A DNA stretch of 64,000 bases. Source: Ahaetulla prasina. Taxonomy: Eukaryota; Chordata; Lepidosauria; Squamata; Colubridae. Numbering within the stretch: position 1 is the stretch's first letter; each line of letters begins with the position of its first letter. Below the pieces are notes generated by a model. It searched no databases. It was not told the DNA's origin and saw only the letters and a list, made by a program, of their open reading frames with translations. Below, in pieces: positions 31,801 to 34,063 of the stretch. The stretch lies in the NCBI RefSeq assembly GCF_028640845.1, contig NC_080539.1, positions 365,509,233-365,573,232 on the forward strand, given 5' to 3'. Made by a program: the position numbers and the translations under genes.

Positions 31801-32038
31801 ATTCTGGGAGTTGAAGTCCTCCAGGCTTAAAGTTGCCAAGGTTGGAGATCCCCTGCATTAGTGTACATTCAAAATGGCAATAAAGTTATTTGAGGTTCTA
31901 ACTCTTCTTCCTCTGGGTCTTACCTTGCAGAGCGGGAGGAATGCAGGCTTCCTGCACCGGGGTGGGCCTCGACAAGCCCAGCTGCTCCGCCTGAGACGCC
32001 AGCCAGGGGTCCAGTCCTAAAGCGCGGAAACCGGCCAT
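1760..32038 (-). CDS. DDX49: DDX49, DEAD-box ATP-dependent RNA helicase (12 exons, 3' end outside window)
   Basis: Joined exons on the minus strand: 32038-31924, 26652-26529, 24830-24745, 24008-23887, 20558-20371, 13525-13385, 8576-8501, 7506-7430, 7316-7219, 4466-4392, 2752-2664, 1831-1760. The 1263 nt give 421 in-frame codons with canonical splice sites. Visible helicase motifs: Q motif (Q29), Walker A AKTGSGKT (46-53), PTREL, TPGR, DEAD (152-155), SAT (186-188), ATDVAARGLD and [10 protein letters not shown] (334-343). The family member is recognised by near-identity to vertebrate DDX49, the relative of yeast Dbp8, a nucleolar helicase needed for small-subunit rRNA processing. The ATG at 32038 is the conserved start (MAGFRALGL); an in-frame upstream ATG at 32242 lies in promoter sequence. 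About 60 C-terminal residues, normally a basic tail, must lie left of position 1. Introns reach 6.8 kb because of transposon load. Confidence 0.97.
1948..2565. mobile_element. Serial-hairpin hAT-like element, copy 1
   Basis: Termini CAGGGGTGAAA / TTTCACCCCTG, flanked by CTCCAAAT (1940-1947) and CTCCACAT (2566-2573), an 8-bp duplication with one mismatch. Internally it is a chain of inverted repeats built from AAAGCATTTTTT, CTCTTCGGC and CTCAGCTGGGATCG modules. No coding capacity. Confidence 0.85.
2664..2752 (-). CDS. DDX49: DDX49 exon 11
   Basis: Encodes [20 protein letters not shown], then [10 protein letters not shown], the start of the helical C-terminal extension. A short (GGT)n tract borders the acceptor side (2761-2779). 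Confidence 0.93.
2871..3279. mobile_element. TIR DNA transposon, CAGGTAGTCC family
   Basis: Terminal repeats CAGGTAGTCCTCGACTTAC and its complement around a body of short TTAACAAC / GTTGTTAA-like motifs. No transposase ORF. A (TG)n run lies inside at about 3037-3057. Confidence 0.8.
3409..3524. mobile_element. Palindromic hAT MITE with perfect 8-bp TSD
   Basis: 116-bp near-perfect palindrome flanked by CTCTAGGT at 3401-3408 and 3525-3532. Confidence 0.92.
3905..4045 (+). mobile_element. tRNA-derived SINE, divergent copy
   Basis: Contains GACTCAGCCTTCCATCC and GGTAAAATGAG, followed by a different tail (AAGCACTGTGAAGCAGTATA). The related copy at 51128-51300 is inverted. Confidence 0.6.
4392..4466 (-). 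CDS. DDX49: DDX49 exon 10
   Basis: Encodes [18 protein letters not shown], then HAIEEQI, the end of RecA domain 2. 75 nt; donor GTAAGT. Confidence 0.95.
4648..5125 (-). mobile_element. CR1 LINE 3' end
   Basis: Antisense CR1 3' region containing GAGTTGGAAGGGACCTTGGA and ATTTCTCCTTAGTTCTAAG. The 3' terminus abuts an AACAT-type tail at 4648-4670. 5'-truncated, no intact RT. Confidence 0.85.
5190..5445. mobile_element. Short hAT-like element with internal ~42-bp tandem repeat
   Basis: Contains GTTCTGGAGAACCGGTAG, then about three copies of a unit with GGGAATGGGGATTTTGCA. The same layout occurs at 15467-15883. Confidence 0.65.
5700..5833. mobile_element. Palindromic hAT MITE
   Basis: 134-bp palindrome; flanks CTGTAGTG (5692-5699) and TTGTAGTA (5834-5841) form an 8-bp duplication with two mismatches. 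Confidence 0.88.
6334..6995. mobile_element. Palindromic hAT MITE split by a serial-hairpin element
   Basis: The left terminus (CAGGCATCTCCAA) ends at 6346. The sequence resumes at 6865 with GTCTCCAACCATGGC and ends GGAGACCCCTG at 6995. The interrupting element is listed separately. Confidence 0.75.
6347..6864. mobile_element. Serial-hairpin hAT-like element, copy 2 (nested)
   Basis: Same family as 1948-2565. Flanks ATCTCCAA (6339-6346) and GTCTCCAA (6865-6872) are an 8-bp duplication cut from the terminal repeat of the older palindromic MITE. Confidence 0.83.
7219..7316 (-). CDS. DDX49: DDX49 exon 9 (motif VI)
   Basis: Encodes [18 protein letters not shown] and on to [10 protein letters not shown], the arginine-finger motif VI. 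Donor GTAAGG. Confidence 0.96.
7430..7506 (-). CDS. DDX49: DDX49 exon 8 (motif V, first half)
   Basis: Encodes [19 protein letters not shown], then ATDVAA; motif V is completed by RGLD in exon 9. The acceptor tract is T/G-rich (a run of T, then of G, before CTCAG). Confidence 0.94.
7700..8315 (+). mobile_element. Solo LTR, family A, with 5-bp TSD
   Basis: TGTTG at the left and CAAAACA at the right (degenerate TGTTGTG...CACAACA), flanked by GTTGC at 7695-7699 and 8316-8320. Holds a TTAAAAAGACC TATA-like box and an acidic-looking ORF that recurs in other copies and is LTR sequence, not a gene. No gag or pol nearby. Confidence 0.82.
8397..8462. mobile_element. Half copy of the palindromic hAT MITE
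   Basis: Only the right arm remains (GAATTCTGGGAGTTGGAGTC through GGAGACCCCTG), 38 bp from the DDX49 exon 7 donor. Confidence 0.75.
8501..8576 (-). CDS. DDX49: DDX49 exon 7
   Basis: Encodes [20 protein letters not shown] and SMMKQ; the ALHSMMKQ block is typical of this subfamily. 76 nt; acceptor TTTTTTAG, donor GTAAGT. Confidence 0.94.
8580..9210. other. DDX49 intron 6, no recognised element
   Basis: A short AT-rich ATAAATTTAATAAAAATAAA tail at 8608-8630 looks like the end of a retroposon. The rest shows no family I recognise and no coding signal. Confidence 0.5.
9215..9468 (+). mobile_element. CR1 LINE 3' end, sense
   Basis: Contains TTCTCCAAAGCACCTGA, CTTAGAACTAAGGAGAAAT and TGGAACAACTTGCC, the sense form of the 4648-5125 repeat. 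It runs into half a palindromic MITE (9469-9535). Confidence 0.8.
9804..10311. mobile_element. Serial-hairpin hAT-like element, copy 3 (nested)
   Basis: Termini CAAGGGTGAAATG / CATTTCACCCCTG with flanks GAGCGTGG (9796-9803) and GAGCGGGG (10312-10319), one mismatch. Confidence 0.82.
10350..12371 (+). mobile_element. tRNA-derived SINE with L2-type tail, split by an L2
   Basis: The tRNA-like head (GTGGCTCAGC box A region, GCAAGTTCAAGTCCCACC box B region) and CCAGATT lie left of the L2. GATTGTTGGGGGCAATAA and the tail GCCGCCCTGAGTCTTCGG lie to its right, ending in a poly(A)-like run at 12357-12370. Confidence 0.82.
10497..12235 (-). mobile_element. L2-type LINE, 5'-truncated, with broken reverse transcriptase
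   Basis: Two antisense ORF blocks (12186-11569 and 11497-10706) in different frames together cover the reverse transcriptase and C-terminal region: a YRPVSNL region, [15 protein letters not shown], then LNPSKTEW and an [13 protein letters not shown] tail. A frame break lies between about 11497 and 11569, around the expected YADD catalytic box. No endonuclease domain is present. The target-site duplication CCCAGATT (10489-10496 and 12236-12243) shows insertion into the SINE. The 3' end carries the CCGCCCTGAGTCCTTCGGGA hairpin and an (ATTT)n tail. Confidence 0.93.
12490..12925. other. DDX49 intron 5, no recognised element
   Basis: AT-rich sequence without a repeat family I recognise; the ORF here (12481-12750) has no domain signature and crosses the repeat edge. 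Confidence 0.5.
12930..13286 (+). mobile_element. Sauria-type SINE
   Basis: tRNA-like head (GGTGGCTCAGTGGCTAAGA, later GCAGTTCGAATCTC), a body with AGCACGTAAAAAATGCAAGT, and the diagnostic (ACCTTT)n end. This tail is shared with BovB, the LINE thought to mobilise it. Confidence 0.9.
13385..13525 (-). CDS. DDX49: DDX49 exon 6 (start of RecA domain 2)
   Basis: Encodes [18 protein letters not shown] and on to [14 protein letters not shown] corresponds to motif IV. 141 nt. Confidence 0.95.
13739..13889. mobile_element. Palindromic hAT MITE
   Basis: Arms complementary over about 60 bp; flanks GTCTACAC and GTCAACAC (one mismatch). Confidence 0.85.
14222..14758 (-). mobile_element. Solo LTR, family A
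   Basis: TGTTGTGACCCAGGCCCAAG to CCACAACA, antisense to the 7700-8315 copy. The flanks do not match, suggesting recombination or decay. Confidence 0.75.
14788..15188. mobile_element. TIR DNA transposon, CAGGTAGTCC family
   Basis: Starts CAGGTAGTCTCCGACTTA and ends GTCAAGGACGACCTT; the internal tract has CTTAACAACT repeats typical of the family. Confidence 0.75.
15467..15883. mobile_element. Short hAT-like element with 41-bp-class tandem repeats and perfect TSD
   Basis: Termini CAGAGGTGGGTTTCAA / TTGAAACCCACCCGTG, flanked by ATCTGCTT at 15459-15466 and 15884-15891. The interior holds about four units of a GGGAATGGAGATTTTACAGT-type repeat. Confidence 0.87.
16080..16543. mobile_element. Serial-hairpin hAT-like element, copy 4
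   Basis: CAGGGGTGAAATG ... CATTTCACCCCTG; flanks GTTTTGGT and GTTTTGAC share six bases. The shortest copy, missing one hairpin module. Confidence 0.82.
16560..16852 (+). mobile_element. Sauria-type SINE, 5'-truncated
   Basis: Begins within the tRNA-like head (GAATCCCTAGTGCTGCCG) and ends (ACCTTT)n. Confidence 0.88.
17293..18987. mobile_element. TIR DNA transposon (CAGGTAGTCC family) split by an L2
   Basis: The left part runs from CAGGTAGTCCTCGACTTAC to CTTAAGCAACATAAA. The right part resumes ATAAATTTTGGGCTCCACTG and ends GTCGAGGACCACCTG. The intervening sequence is an L2. Confidence 0.82.
17645..18950 (+). mobile_element. L2-type LINE, 5'-truncated, frameshifted
   Basis: Begins inside the reverse transcriptase ([14 protein letters not shown]) and includes [11 protein letters not shown], the YADD polymerase box. 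The frame holds to about 18335, then breaks near 18335 and 18440 before the [13 protein letters not shown] tail and the CCGCCCTGAGTCCTTCGGGA 3' hairpin with (ATAA)n. Dead copy. Confidence 0.92.
19000..19745. other. DDX49 intron 4, unassigned
   Basis: No recognised repeat or coding signal; a short local duplication of ATCAATCCTTTAGGCATCAA occurs at about 19522-19541 and 19563-19583. Confidence 0.5.
19752..20269 (+). mobile_element. Solo LTR, family A, 5'-truncated
   Basis: Enters at the GAGGCAGAAGTGGGGC region and runs to GGGTCACAACA. It ends about 100 bp before the DDX49 exon 5 donor. Confidence 0.75.
20371..20558 (-). CDS. DDX49: DDX49 exon 5 (DEAD and SAT motifs)
   Basis: Starts VLDEAD (motif II, Mg-ATP hydrolysis) and contains LFSATL (motif III, coupling ATPase to unwinding). 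The acceptor lies about 13 bp from the edge of an intronic SINE. Confidence 0.95.
20572..20850 (+). mobile_element. tRNA-derived SINE with L2-type tail
   Basis: Complete copy: GTGGCTCAGACTGCTAATG head, GCAGGTTCTAGTCCCACC, GTAAGCCGCCCTGAGTCTAC tail and poly(A). It starts within about 13 bp of the exon 5 acceptor. Confidence 0.85.
21074..21345 (-). mobile_element. tRNA-derived SINE with L2-type tail, inverted
   Basis: Poly(T) at 21070-21086, then TATCCCGCCCTTCTCCGAAG and the reversed body and head. With 20572-20850 it forms an inverted SINE pair separated by about 220 bp. Confidence 0.83.
21926..22613. mobile_element. CAGTGATGGC-type hAT with large internal foldback
   Basis: Left end CAGTGATGGCTAACCTTTTT, right end GGTTCACCATCACGG; flanks AATAAAAC / AATAAACA. 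The interior contains complementary arms (about 22085-22245 and 22255-22420, e.g. CTGTCTCCAGAGCCTCTCTA and its reverse). Confidence 0.78.
22733..23090. mobile_element. Degraded element related to the CAGGTAGTCC TIR family
   Basis: Begins CAGGTTGTCCTTGATTTATG and has the same GTCACATGAC-type motifs. The matching right end may be the CATAACTTAAGGAGTACT near 23322. A related degraded copy spans about 21340-21735. Confidence 0.5.
23090..23260 (+). mobile_element. Snake CR1 (Snake1-like) 3' terminus with (TTCTA)n tail
   Basis: GAGAGCATATGCACCAAGAC ... CACACTTGGCCAATAAAATTC, then about 80 bp of ATTCT units. It shows which strand the pentanucleotide tail belongs to. Confidence 0.85.
23448..23566. 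mobile_element. Variant palindromic hAT MITE
   Basis: Outer terminus CAGTGTTTCTCGACCTTGGC differs from the main family, but the ACTTCAACTCCCAGAATTCC core is shared. Confidence 0.72.
23887..24008 (-). CDS. DDX49: DDX49 exon 4 (motif Ib)
   Basis: Encodes [18 protein letters not shown], then TPGR, an RNA-contacting motif. Ends in phase 0 at residue 149 with donor GTAAGG. A solo LTR begins about 100 bp upstream in the intron. Confidence 0.95.
24109..24651 (+). mobile_element. Solo LTR, family A
   Basis: TGTTGTGGTCTGCCAGCAGC to GGGTCACAACA. Flanking duplication not preserved. Confidence 0.75.
24745..24830 (-). CDS. DDX49: DDX49 exon 3
   Basis: Encodes [18 protein letters not shown] and on to VGGM, finishing motif Ia. 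86 nt, phase 2 in and phase 1 out; donor GTACGT. Confidence 0.95.
24973..25107. mobile_element. Palindromic hAT MITE
   Basis: GAGGTCTCCAACCTTGGTCC to GGAGACCCCTG with complementary arms. Confidence 0.8.
25160..25700 (-). mobile_element. LTR fragment, family B-like
   Basis: The right end GCGCAGACACAACA matches the family B LTR start on the minus strand, and the interior has TTTTATATCCTGTGGGGTGT (inverted TATA region) and ATGACTCAGCACTTCCTAG as in 27899-28423. The left boundary is uncertain. Confidence 0.55.
25710..26100. other. DDX49 intron 2 (between exons 2 and 3), unassigned
   Basis: Shares the GATCCTGTATCATATCCCAC / GAAGCACTCAAGATGCC block with 34330-34530 (inverted), so it is an interspersed repeat of unknown type. 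Confidence 0.45.
26106..26308. mobile_element. Palindromic hAT MITE with foreign centre
   Basis: Both arms are recognisable, but about 75 bp of CR1-like sequence (near 26176-26250) occupies the hairpin loop. Confidence 0.7.
26529..26652 (-). CDS. DDX49: DDX49 exon 2 (Walker A)
   Basis: Carries AKTGSGKT, the ATP-binding P-loop, and ends in TPTR (motif Ia, completed by exon 3). Its acceptor AG at 26653-26654 sits directly against a pentanucleotide microsatellite belonging to a CR1 tail. Confidence 0.95.
26654..27200 (-). mobile_element. Snake CR1 (Snake1-like) 3' region, tail at the DDX49 exon 2 acceptor
   Basis: Minus-strand LINE end whose (ATTCT)n tail (26655-26697 on the plus strand as AGAAT units) touches the exon 2 splice acceptor. 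The body contains TTTATGTCCAGGATGTGAGG and GCACAGTGATGGCGTTAGGG. Confidence 0.85.
27899..28423 (-). mobile_element. Solo LTR, family B, with perfect 5-bp TSD
   Basis: Minus-strand TGTTGTGTCTCGC ... GGGACACGACA flanked by ATCAC at 27894-27898 and 28424-28428. Antisense TATA box near 28071-28082 (CTATATAAAGG). Confidence 0.9.
28780..28960 (-). mobile_element. Snake CR1 3' fragment
   Basis: (AATAG)n then TTATTGGCCAAGTGTGATTG, as at 26654-27200 but shorter. Confidence 0.8.
28990..29820. other. DDX49 intron 1, mostly unassigned
   Basis: Contains a half palindromic MITE at 29255-29330 and otherwise AT-rich sequence; the CATTCCATGTCACGTGGTCT region at 29080-29110 recurs in complement near 31690-31715. 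Confidence 0.5.
29826..30012. mobile_element. Short hAT element, CAGTGCTTCTCAA family, perfect TSD
   Basis: Termini CAGTGCTTCTCAA / TTGAGAAGCACTG, 187 bp, flanked by ACATAACA on both sides (29818-29825 and 30013-30020). GC-rich runs inside. Confidence 0.88.
30021..30382 (-). mobile_element. CR1 LINE 3' end, antisense
   Basis: GAGTTGGAAGGGACCTTGGA to CCTAGTCCTTCTTTTCATTA, with an (AACAT)n-type terminus on the left. Confidence 0.85.
30383..31120 (+). mobile_element. CR1 LINE fragment, sense, interrupted by a 137-bp hAT
   Basis: Contains AATGCAATCCTAAATTGCAT and GGACCACACCTAGAGTCCTG, coding for the degenerate CR1 C-terminus, then the 3' region from 30794. It directly abuts the antisense CR1, forming an inverted pair. 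Confidence 0.8.
30649..30785. mobile_element. 137-bp hAT MITE (GGGATTCA family), perfect TSD
   Basis: CAGTGTTGGGATTCAGTCAG ... TTGAATCCCACGACTG flanked by ACTAAAAC (30641-30648 and 30786-30793). Confidence 0.9.
31125..31715. other. DDX49 intron 1 near exon 1, unassigned
   Basis: A CR1-end remnant (GACCTATAAGGTCCCTTCC) lies at 31545-31570; nothing else is recognised. Confidence 0.5.
31719..31855. mobile_element. Palindromic hAT MITE with perfect TSD
   Basis: 137-bp palindrome flanked by CATTAGTG at 31711-31718 and 31856-31863, 70 bp from the DDX49 exon 1 donor. Confidence 0.92.
31924..32038 (-). CDS. DDX49: DDX49 exon 1 (start codon, Q motif)
   Basis: Codons 1-38 plus one base; donor GTAAGA. 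Contains PTPVQ with the adenine-sensing Q29 of DEAD-box proteins. The start context is CGATGGCC. Confidence 0.95.
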
Positions 32039-32255
32039 CGTCCGGGCGAGGATCGGGGCAGCAACGCTTCCCTCCGACGGGATAGAAGGAACGCGAGGGA
32101 GACAGCAAATCCCAAGATGCCCCGCGACGGAGACGCGTCTGATGACGTCACCGCGCGTCTTCCAAAGGGGGAAATATTTGACGTCATTGGTTAGCGCCGA
32201 CGCATCTCTCAGAAGCCATGATGGTTGGACTACAACTCCCAAGCAATTCTCGGCA
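32039..32255 (-). promoter_or_regulatory. DDX49: DDX49 promoter region
   Basis: CpG-rich and free of recognised repeats. Two full CRE palindromes TGACGTCA lie at 32143-32150 and 32179-32186, the second overlapping an inverted CCAAT (ATTGG, 32186-32190). ACTACAACTCCC at 32229-32240 resembles the ZNF143/Staf motif. No TATA box is evident, as usual for a housekeeping gene. Site identities are by eye. Confidence 0.7.
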
Positions 32256-32498
32256 CCGAGAAAAGAGCCTTCTCATAGATTTGAGGGAAAGTAGATCTAC
32301 GTAGAATGTAGAGCTACTCTCGAAGTTCGCATAGAAACCTGGTGGAGAGTTACCAACCAGGTGCAAAACTTATAAAAAGTCTCGAGGCTAAGATAAACGA
32401 GGACCATAGTAAAAAATTAGAATTTTTGAAGTAATCTCTTGGATACTCTTGACCGTGAGAAAATGTCCATTCAATCAGAGTATTACTAGAGTTTGAGG

Positions 32499-32635
32499 CA
32501 GTGATGGGATTCAAGTAATTTAACAACCGGTTCTTTGCTCTAATGATTTCTTCCAACAACCAGTTTGCCAAACTGCTCAGAAAGTTAACAACCGGTTCTC
32601 CCGAAGTGGTGCGAACTGGCTGAATCCCACCACTG
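32499..32635. mobile_element. 137-bp hAT MITE (GGGATTCA family), perfect TSD
   Basis: Same length as 30649-30785, with flanks GTTTGAGG at 32491-32498 and 32636-32643. It lies in the DDX49-COPE intergenic space. Confidence 0.92.
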
Positions 32636-32654
32636 GTTTGAGGGCAAAAGAAGA

Positions 32655-32815
32655 AGGGGACGACAGAGAACGAGATGGCTGGATGGAGTCACTGAAGCAG
32701 TAGGCATGAGTTTAAATGGACTCCAGAGGATAGTAGAGGACAGGAAGGCCTGGAGAAATGTTGTCCATGGGGTCGCGATGGGTCGGACACGACTTCGCAA
32801 TTAACAACAACAACA
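32655..32815 (+). mobile_element. BovB LINE 3' end, sense
   Basis: Contains GTCCATGGGGTCGCGATGGG and TCGGACACGACTTCGCAATT, the hallmark 3' end of BovB also seen in ruminant SINEs. Confidence 0.85.
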
Positions 32816-32879
32816 TTACTAAAGTTGGAAAATGTGGTATCAATGGCTTGAAACGAGATGTAAAATTGATGCATAAAGG

Positions 32880-33290
32880 TGATATAGAACGTACGTTAAA
32901 TTGAAAATTATATGTATTTATAAAATGATAAAACTTGTTAAAGGATAAAAGGTATATGTAAATACATATAGATATACTACATATATGAAGTATAGATTAA
33001 ATCGATGTTAATGAAGAACAAAAACAGAATATAGTAAAAAGATACTATATATATAAAGATGTACATAATGCATAAAATAATAGGCCATAGATTGGAATTA
33101 TGAAATTTGAAGTGTTACCGACAGTTGAAAGCTGTAAAAAAATGGAAATGTGCTTTTAAAACTAAAAAAGATTGAATAAAGTCTATTTTTTTAAAAAAAC
33201 TACAGGAGAAAATGTCCATTCAGAAGCCGACAGAAAAAAAACCACGAAAATACCTTCCTTCTGCATTTTCTCTACGCAGAAGAATGATAA
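32880..33290. other. Intergenic AT-rich sequence
   Basis: Very AT-rich with ATATATA runs; no promoter, gene or repeat family recognised. Confidence 0.5.
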
Positions 33291-33295
33291 GTTTA

Positions 33296-33595
33296 CGCCA
33301 AATACCCGACCTTCGGACATTTCGTCGCGAACTCAAGACTCATCTTTTTATCCGTGCAGGGCTGGCTTAAATTGGGATTTTAATGTTTAAATTTATTAAT
33401 TTTAAACGGGGTTTTCTTAGTATGGTAAATTTTAATCATTGGGCTAATTTAAAATAAGTTTTTTAAATCGTATTTTAAACTTGTATATTGTATTGTCGGT
33501 TTTATTATGCCTGTACACCGCCCTGAGTCCTTCGGGAGAAGGGCGGTATAAAAATCAAATCAAATAAATAAATAATAAATAAATAAATAATGATT
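33296..33595 (+). mobile_element. L2-type LINE 3' end
   Basis: Starts in the last codons of the L2 ORF ([16 protein letters not shown] with a shift) and ends CCGCCCTGAGTCCTTCGGGA plus (AATA)n. Confidence 0.85.
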
Positions 33596-33689
33596 ATTTT
33601 TATTTAAAAAGGCTGTCAGGAAAATAAATCCCACCGGATTCAACAGGCTTTCTTCTTGCTATTGCCGTAAACACGGTTGGAGTACCAAC

Positions 33690-33955
33690 TCTTCATTTCT
33701 ATCTCTATGCGCCGGGTGGCGGATAGGCCTCCTTGCCCTGACTCCAATTCCCAGGAAGCTTTTCGCCAAACATCTTCTTTCTTCTGTTTCCGATTGGTCC
33801 GCCTCGCTCTCCTTCCCTCGTCCTCGTTGCCCAGGCGGGGCAAAAGAGGAACCAGCCAATGGGATGTTTCTCCGCAGAGCCTTGCGCCGGAAGGGCGAGG
33901 AAGGCGAAGACGTGTCGGGTTTGCGGCCGACTTGAAAGGGACACGCGCGCGCGCG
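33690..33955 (+). promoter_or_regulatory. COPE: COPE promoter region
   Basis: CpG-rich and TATA-less. Visible sites: inverted CCAAT at 33793-33797, CCAAT at 33856-33860, an ETS core CCGGAAG at 33887-33893, and ACTCCAATTCCCAGGAAGC (33741-33759), which resembles a ZNF143 site. Alternating CG dinucleotides directly precede the start codon. Confidence 0.7.
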
Positions 33956-34063
33956 ATGGCGACTCCTGCGGGTTCCGGAGAGGCCGACGAGCTTTTCGAC
34001 GTGAGGAACAACTTCTACATCGGGGCCTTTCAGGCGGCCATCAACGAAGCGCAGCGAGTCAAG
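33956..34063 (+). CDS. COPE: COPE exon 1
   Basis: 36 codons in phase 0 with the conserved [13 protein letters not shown] block; donor GTGAAG. Confidence 0.96.

Noticed and set aside
31898..32242. Longer DDX49 N-terminus starting at 32242
   Set aside because: The extension crosses CRE and CCAAT promoter elements and lacks family similarity; MAGFRALGL at 32038 matches the known start.
33677..33955. In-frame N-terminal extension of COPE
   Set aside because: The open frame upstream of 33956 lies in CpG-rich promoter sequence and is not part of the conserved protein.
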